This document shows, in pieces, positions 57,739-64,000 of a DNA stretch of 64,000 nt. The stretch is from the NCBI RefSeq assembly GCF_000208865.1, contig NC_018388.1, positions 1,612,001 to 1,676,000 on the forward strand. The letters run 5' to 3'. The notes beneath the pieces are model-generated. The model did no database searches, was not told the origin of the DNA, and saw only the letters and a list, made by a program, of their open reading frames with translations. Numbering within the stretch: position 1 is the first letter of the stretch; each line of letters opens with the position of its first letter. This DNA comes from Neospora caninum Liverpool (lineage: Eukaryota > Apicomplexa > Conoidasida > Eucoccidiorida > Sarcocystidae). Both the position numbers and the translations under genes were made by a program.

Positions 57739-60700
57739 CGATGGGCAAAAGACATAACAACGGAGAACTATGAACGTAGACAGGTAGATAGAGAAGCTAG
57801 AGAGAGACGGGGGATAAAGCGGTAAAAAAGATGTAAGTATGTGTGAAGAGATTTCGACGGATGTATCGAGATACGTGATGCCCGGCTGTGCTCAGGTGGA
57901 CGTGATTGGCGAATTCATCTGTCTGGGTTTTTCTGAGAAGGCGGAATATGCATGTTCACACTCTACTCCCCGCTTCACAGGCACATCTTCCTCTTTCCCT
58001 GTGTGTGTGTGTGTGCGTTATTTTGCTCACCCCTTGGAACTTTTTGATCATTTTCTGGTAGTTTTGTTTCCATTCTTCCGCTTCCGCGGCGAGGCTCTTC
58101 CTCTGCGTCTCTGCCGCCTCCAACGCTGCCTCCTTCTGCCGAGTCTGCAACAGAAGCGGCTGCAGCTGCTGTCTCTGCTGCTGGAGTTCCTGCTGCTGTT
58201 TTCTCTGCAGCTCGTGCGCCGCTTCCAGCTCCTAGAAAGACGCAAAACAATCAAACGGGGGAGGGCGTGAGGCACGAGGCGAGGACCGAACCGTGTGCAC
58301 AACAGACACCCCTGCTTAGGCCTCGTTCCGCGTCTCTCCCCGACTGAAAAGCGCACGTAGTGCTGAAGAAGCACAACCTGCTCAAGGGGCGAAAACACGA
58401 CGCCAAGCATATATATATATATATATATATATACGGCGTTCGCTACGATTGCATCTCTCTGATCGACTGATCGACAACCGAGAACGCCTCTCGGCAGGTA
58501 CCGTTCCTTTCGTTTTAGATTCTCCCCCCCTTTTTTTCCGGTGGATCGATCGCCTTCGGCGGCTCTGCGCCTCTCCGTTTCCTCGCCCTCCGCGCCAGGA
58601 CGCTGCTGCCCCAGTCGCCGTCGGTCGAGGTGTATGTACACCTCCCGCTTCCCGAAGAGCTCCTTGGGTGAGCAGTTTTCTGCGCAGCGTCTGTTTTTTT
58701 CGGATGCGCTCTGCCGACCTTCCGGAGGCGTTCGTTGTCGAGTTCGAGCGTCGGAATCTTTCCCAGCAAGGTTTGGTTCATCTGGTTCGTCTGGAGCTCG
58801 CCCTCGAGCTCCTCCATCCGCTTTTCCTCGGCGCGGCGTTGCGCACGGCCTTCCTCAACTTGCTTCTTCAGCACGCGAATTTCCACTTCCTTCCGCGCGA
58901 TATCCAGGCGCGCCGCATGCAGTTCTTCCTCCATCGTTACGCGCATCACGCTCGCCTCCTCCAGGCGAACTTTCAGGAGCGTCGCTGTCGAATCGAGTGC
59001 GTCTGACCCAGAATCGGAGGCAGGCGCAGCTGTCGCCGCAGTGCTAAACAAGAGCAAGGAAGAAAAAGGAAGACGTGGACGATACGTAGCACAGGAGGGA
59101 AGGCCGGAAATACCACAGAAAGAAAGAAAGAGGTCGGGAAATAGGGGCCAGAGCACCCGACATGGCTGCGCAGGCTGGTGGGTGTAGGCGAAATGATACG
59201 ACAAACGATGAGGCGGCAGCCGAAGCGAGAGAAGTGCAGAAAGAAGAGAAAAGGAGAAAAACAGGAACGGGACAGAGAGTGCAACGCGGGCTCTGAGAAG
59301 CAGAACACAGCTGCATGTCGAAGACTCGCAAGGAAAGAAAGACGCACAAAGCAAGCATCCTCGAAGGAAGAGCCTGGCACTCGCGCCGAACCTCGTCGTC
59401 ATCGCTCTCCCACTGTCTCAATTTCTGCCCACGGCCGTTGCAAATATTCTCGTTTGCAAGCACTCACTTTTTCACGATCTTCTCATTCAAGTTCTTGCAG
59501 TCGATCTTGAGACGCTCGACGTCTCGCAGCAAAGCCTTGTTCTGCTGGCGCAGTGCCGAAAGCTCCTCCTCAGCTTCCAGTCTGGGAAACAGAGTGCATG
59601 CAAAGCGCCCTTTTTTCAGAGTTTTAGTGCAAGAGTCCACTTTTTTTTCTTCTGCTGCATGCGGCTACAGCAAACTTGACACAGATCGATGCACGCACAT
59701 AGGCACGAACGCCCGTATGGCGAGCCTGCCCGAGTGATGGAGACACACAGATGCATAGAGAAACACAAAAATGGACCAGATACGGCTCGATTTTGGTACA
59801 GATAAATGTAGAAATATACACGCAGAGACGAAGAGGGAGAGACGGACAGACACATATAAAAACCATATATCGATCCGGGTATACACTAAGCTGTGACGTA
59901 GCGTTCCTGCGTTTGTAGGGAGTTTGTGGGGACCTCGCACTATCGGGACTTTCCGTTACCTTTCTCTTCTCCAGGCTTCTTCTTTCTCTTCTTTTTCTTC
60001 TTGCAGTTTTCTCTTCTTCTCTCGGAGCACCCGGACCTCCTTGTGGACGTCGTCTGCTCTGCGAACGTCCTCGGCGCGCGACTCGCGTTCGCGTTTGTAG
60101 CAGCGTTCGGCTTCTTCTCGCTTCTTCTCGGCTTCTTCAAATTGTCCCCGCAACGTAGCCGTCTGAGCCTTCAGATTGTCTACGACCGCCGCAACTGCAG
60201 CCTCCGCAGCTTGCTGCGACGCCGCGCGCTGCTCCTCCTCGCGGCGTTCGAGAGCCTCCAGCGCTGCCTGCAGCCGACCGACTTCAACTTGCTGAGAATT
60301 CACGCAAACAAAAAGAGCCAGTGGTTTCTTCCTGTCCCCTTGCCTCCACGTTTCTGAGATCCTCCCGGCGTGGTCTCCGGCGCCAAAGAGACGCTCCGCC
60401 CCGTATTCGCGTTGACGCTTCGAGGTCCGTGCTTCAGTTTCTTGAGTCGCCTGCCGCCTCCTTTCCAGGGTATTCTGCTTCGCGCCTTTTGTGAATCTTT
60501 CTTCTCCCCCGCGCTCGCTCTCTCTCTCTCGTCAGCGCCACTCTTTCGTTCCTCGTGTTGCGCTCAAAGCCAGGGTGCACGTTCCCCGTCTCGTCTCTCT
60601 TCATTCTCGTCTCTCTTCATTCTCGTCTCTCTTCATTCTCGTCTCTCTTCATTCTCGTCTCTCTCCTTCGACTCTACTGTCCGCATGCTTGCGTCCTTTG

Positions 60701-63700
60701 TCTTCCACAGGCTGTACTTGTCCTTCCACGCTGTATCTCTCGTCTTCGCGTTTTTCTGTCTCTCACCTGGTCTTCTTTTTCTCGGGTGAGGGCCTCGACC
60801 TTTTGCTTCTCCTCCTCCAGCTTCTTCCTCTCTGCTTCGCACGCTTCCTGGCTCTCTGCGAGTTTCTCTGCCGCCAGGCGCTGTTCCTTTTGCTGTTCCT
60901 TCGCAACGTCCTCCCAGTGCTCCTTCAGCGTGCGGCAACTCTCGATTTCTTCCCGCAGTCTGCACATCTCCGCCTGCTGCTGCGTCAGTTGGCCCTGCAG
61001 CTTCAGGCACTCCTCCGGCGACCCGCCCGCGGACGGCCCGCGGAGCTCAGGCGACAGCCCTGGCTGCGCACCAGCGCCTTCGCCTTCCTTCTCTTCGGGG
61101 CGCGCCGCGCCAAACGCCGAAGTCGACGCCCGCCGCTGCAAAAACGCGACGAGCTTCTTCTGCTCCTCCAGGCGCCCTCGGACGTCTGCCGCCTGCTGCT
61201 CCATCGATCTGGAGAGAACAGGCGCGAATCGCACCACGAACGCAAAACGAACAAACACGGCCAAAACGCGAGGGGGGTGGAGAGCCTCATAGAGCACTGC
61301 CCGCGCGATTTAAAACGCGACCGTGGTCGGACCCGTTCTCCGCAGTCCCTCCCCCGAGGACACACGCGTTCTGCTTCGTGCGTTTGCGCGCGCCGTCGCG
61401 GCACGCCGCTCTCACCTGAGTTTGTTTTGGAGAGCGTGGACCTCCTCAGTCCGGTTCTCGACGCGCTGCTGCAGCGCGTTGCATTTCTCTTCGCGTTCCT
61501 GCGCCACTTGCGCAGCCTGCCGGAGTTGCTCTTGGAGCACTTCGAGGTCTTTCTGGTGCTGCTCGCAGAGCGCGAGGTTCTGTTTCTGCTGGAAGTCGAC
61601 GCGCACCTGCAACGCAGCGCGCTCCTCCTGGAGCTGTCTCTTTGTATCTGTCTCCTTCTCGATTCCGCGCTCCACCTGCTGCTGGAGCTCCTGCGCGCCG
61701 AGCTCCGCGAGTCTCCACTTTTGACGGACCTCGTCGACTTCGCCCTGCAGACGCTTCTTCTCACCGCGCTCCGCAAGAAGTTCCCCGCGCAACTCCTCCC
61801 GCGACACTTCCAGCGCGCGGCTCTTCTCCTCTGCAGCCGCTACGCGAGCCGCCGTCTGCTGCTGGAGGAGCTGAACCTGCTCAACGCTCCCCTGCAGGCG
61901 CGTGCACTCCTGCTTGAAGAACGTCGCAGTCGCCTCCTGCGTCGCCAGCTGCTGCCGAGCCTGCTGCAACTCTTCCCGCTGCAGGCGCCCCTGTTGCTGT
62001 TCCACGGCCAGCACGGCTGCGACTTCTTGCAGCTTCGGGGAGGGACAGCGAAAGGCACACACGAGGCGGAACGCGAGCGCATGCACACCGGCGCGGACGG
62101 AGAACTCGGCCAGCACCACTGGAAGAAACAAACGTTCCCGTTCCCTCGGAGTTTACACGCCCCGCCACGCGACAAAGCAAGGCACAGGGAGATGGCGAAA
62201 AGAACGTAGAGAGAGAGAACCGTCCACGCATCACGCAAAACCAGCACGCGTTTCACTGTCATATCCAGAGCACTTCTACGCATGTGTGTACGGATGTGTT
62301 CTCACGTGTCGACATGCGCTGATATGCTGCATGGAATCTCTCTCTTCGAGTTCCAAGAGCATCTACATATAAATATATACATATATAGAAATATGTTTGC
62401 ATGTACGTGTCCGCATATACATAAATAGGTGTGTAGAAATGTGTATGGGTGCGAGGGATAGGTTTTCCCTTTTGTTTCTGCGCGAATTGGTGTCGAGTTT
62501 TTAAGTGGTGTTGTGGACTGTTCAGAGGATGTCTCCAAGAGACAGTTTTTCACGATGAAAAAAGGCCAATGCATGCGAGAGCAGCCAGGCTTTTTTTGTG
62601 TGTGAATCCTCAGCCGCAACCCTGCGACACACAGGGCCCGCCGTGAGCCTCACTTGTTCGACGAGTTTCGAGAGTCTGAGTCTGTCCTGAGAAGCCTCTC
62701 CATCGTCTCCATCTGTCTCTCGGTCGTCCTTCTGCGTCCTCTCGCTGGCCGCGAAGGCACCTGCCTGCTGCGGCCCGCCTTTCCCGTCGCACGAGCCGCT
62801 GGGCTCGGGGAGCGCGCGCGAAGCGATGGCTAGACGCGCCTCAAGCTCCTTTATCTTTTCTTGCATCTCCTCGCGCTGCTTCAACTGCTGCTGGACTGCA
62901 GTGACAAGTTCCTTGCGCTCGGTCTGCACAGTCTTCAGGTCGCCCTGGAGAGTCGTCAGCTCGGCCTGAAGCTGAGCAAGCTGCGACTCGCGCTCCCGCT
63001 CCTCCAGGCTCTTCGCCTCAGCCTCCGTCTCCGTCAGCTGAAGCAGCTTCAACTTGAGCGCGCTGCGGGGGGAAGAGAATGGCGCGCGGCAAAGACGAAC
63101 ACAATAAAAGTGAAGTCGGGAGGCGAGGGCGACGAAAGGAAGAGAAACGCCGAAGGACAGAAATGCATGAAGAAGGCACACTCGGCCAAGGCGACAAACA
63201 GAGCGCGGGGCACATGCGAGGGAACAGAACTCAGTCCCAAAAAGATGTTGCATGCGTGGAAAGGGGGGATCTTTCGGGTGGAGCAGAAACGTCCGCGAGG
63301 TCGTCGGGACGTTTCGCATAGAGAACGCCGCGTCACAGACCCCAACACGAAGCGGAATGTGTGCCTCGCTTCATGCAGCCGCTCAAACCCCCCCCCCCCG
63401 GCTGTTCCCGCTCAACGCCCTCCTCACTTGTTGTGTTCGAGAACTTCCATGTAGCTCAAGAGACCGACATCCGCTTCGTCCTCTGAAGCCGCTTTGCCTG
63501 TCGCGGGATCTCGGCCACTCGCACGGACTCCGAGCGCCTTCTGGAGCGACGCCGAGGCCAGGCCAAAGAGACTGCCGAAGGGTGCGGTCGCCTTCCCTTC
63601 TCGCGAGGCAGCATGCGAGTCGCCTCCAGACAGCCGCTGAACTTCCCAGGCCGCGACGGCGAGCTGTCGCAACAGTTCGTCGTTTCTCTGCAAGTAGCGC

Positions 63701-63726
63701 TGGGCTTCGTCGTCTTTCTGTCGGAG
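55782..63726 (-). CDS. Very long coiled-coil protein with acidic tail, 3' part (TPR/MLP-like candidate)
   Basis: Ten exons in transcript order, all phase-consistent: 63726-63428, 63062-62654, 62032-61416, 61208-60767, 60291-59960, 59581-59468, 59043-58719, 58231-58031, 57666-57562 and 57341-55782. These give 1,467 residues, and the gene continues 5' past the window or into unassigned DNA to its right. Nearly all of it is Gln/Glu/Lys/Arg/Leu heptad-like coiled coil, interrupted by Gly/Ser-rich breaks, and the last 280 or so residues are acidic and disordered with five EREERDG repeats. Length, unbroken coil and acidic tail resemble the nuclear-basket protein TPR (Mlp1/Mlp2 in yeast), but no diagnostic motif proves it. 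A centrosomal, Golgi or cytoskeletal coiled-coil protein is equally open. No transmembrane segment is visible. Confidence 0.78.
56482..56645. repeat. 21-bp and 15-bp coding tandem repeats (EREERDG, EREQE)
   Basis: On the minus strand, about five copies of a 21-base unit encode EREERDG and adjacent 12-15-base units encode EREQ, in the acidic tail of the coiled-coil protein. Confidence 0.92.
57703..57738. repeat. (TA)n microsatellite, intron of the coiled-coil gene
   Basis: TA run just upstream, in transcript direction, of the exon 57666-57562. Confidence 0.92.
58409..58434. repeat. (TA)n microsatellite, intron of the coiled-coil gene
   Basis: TA run in the intron between exons 59043-58719 and 58231-58031. 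Confidence 0.93.
60592..60665. repeat. 16-bp tandem repeat CGTCTCTCTTCATTCT
   Basis: Four near-perfect 16-base copies in the intron between exons 61208-60767 and 60291-59960 of the coiled-coil gene. Confidence 0.95.
63388..63399. repeat. C run (12 bases), intron of the coiled-coil gene
   Basis: Twelve consecutive C about 30 bases past the donor of exon 63726-63428. Confidence 0.9.
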
Positions 63727-64000
63727 CTGGTAAAGACAAGACGCAGCAAACATCGCCTTTGCAGAGACGCGGGGCGTGCGTCTGTTCTTCCACGTGTGCC
63801 TTGGCTAGTTGGACACGATGTATCTGAATAGTAAAGCGGTTCATTGAGCCTGTTCGTCTCGCGGCGAGAGAGAAGGGACAGAGAGAGAGGGTGAAGAGCG
63901 AACAGGCGGGAGACGACGCTCTCCGTACACGGTGTGTGCAGGCCTCTCCGAAAGAGGCCGCGAGAAGATGAGGCAACGAGCGAAAACCCAGCTCACAGAC
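63727..64000. other. Right-edge region upstream of the first visible coiled-coil exon
   Basis: It is probably intron and possibly part of an upstream exon of the minus-strand coiled-coil gene. A segment ending near 63820 reads HRVQLAKAHVEEQ after a CAG acceptor-like site, which looks coil-like, but I cannot connect it in phase. Confidence 0.4.

Noticed and set aside
60491..62209. 572-codon plus-strand frame very rich in Leu
   Set aside because: It is the antisense of CAG/GAG/CTG-rich coiled-coil exons, and the minus strand has matching splice sites.

Overview
The window looks like nuclear DNA of a cyst-forming coccidian (Apicomplexa, Sarcocystidae; the Toxoplasma/Hammondia/Neospora group). 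The evidence is intron-rich genes with GT-AG introns of a few hundred bases, start contexts such as ACAAAATGG, pyrimidine-rich leaders, many TGCATGC words, abundant (TA)n, (CATA)n and (TATG)n microsatellites confined to introns and intergenic DNA, and proteins with long Ser/Arg/Glu-rich inserts typical of this group. The species cannot be fixed from sequence alone. The GCN5 gene resembles the Toxoplasma GCN5-A type (about 1.2k residues with a very long N-terminal extension), but its basic motifs do not match the nuclear signal I recall for T. gondii GCN5-A, so a relative such as Neospora is possible.

Eight protein genes can be built from splice-phase-consistent exons. From left to right: (1) a SEL1L/HRD3-like ERAD adaptor, + strand, 1411-13752, 18 exons including two micro-exons of 34 and 32 nt; (2) a THOC3/TEX1-like WD40 subunit of the THO mRNA-export complex, +, 16316-19477; (3) an ankyrin-repeat protein fused to a METTL21/NNT1-type methyltransferase, - strand, about 22140-26061; (4) prefoldin subunit 1, +, 27483-30556, 5 exons; (5) a large unrecognised protein of about 2,000 residues with helical-repeat character and an organelle-like N-terminus, +, 33446-41640; (6) a phosphatidylglycerophosphate-synthase-like CDP-alcohol phosphatidyltransferase with a signal peptide, -, 42671-45532, one exon; (7) a GCN5-family histone acetyltransferase with bromodomain, +, 48257-53692, 7 exons; (8) the 3' part of a very long coiled-coil protein with an acidic tail, possibly TPR/MLP-like, -, 55782 to beyond the right half of the window.

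Genes 3/4 and 6/7 are divergent pairs. Genes 2/3, 5/6 and 7/8 converge. Genes 1/2 and 4/5 are tandem. These are mostly housekeeping functions: ER quality control, mRNA export, cytosolic chaperoning, protein methylation, phospholipid synthesis, chromatin acetylation and possibly the nuclear basket. They do not form an operon or an obvious shared pathway. I saw no rRNA, tRNA, transposase, CRISPR array or viral gene.

The most interesting signals are a recurrent near-palindrome (GGTGTACRTACACC-like) found seven times between about 31 and 59 kb, inside exons, introns and spacers; a perfect 16-bp inverted repeat with a 1-nt spacer at 46970-47002; the ankyrin-methyltransferase fusion; and long homopolymeric G/C tracts on both sides of the phosphatidyltransferase gene.
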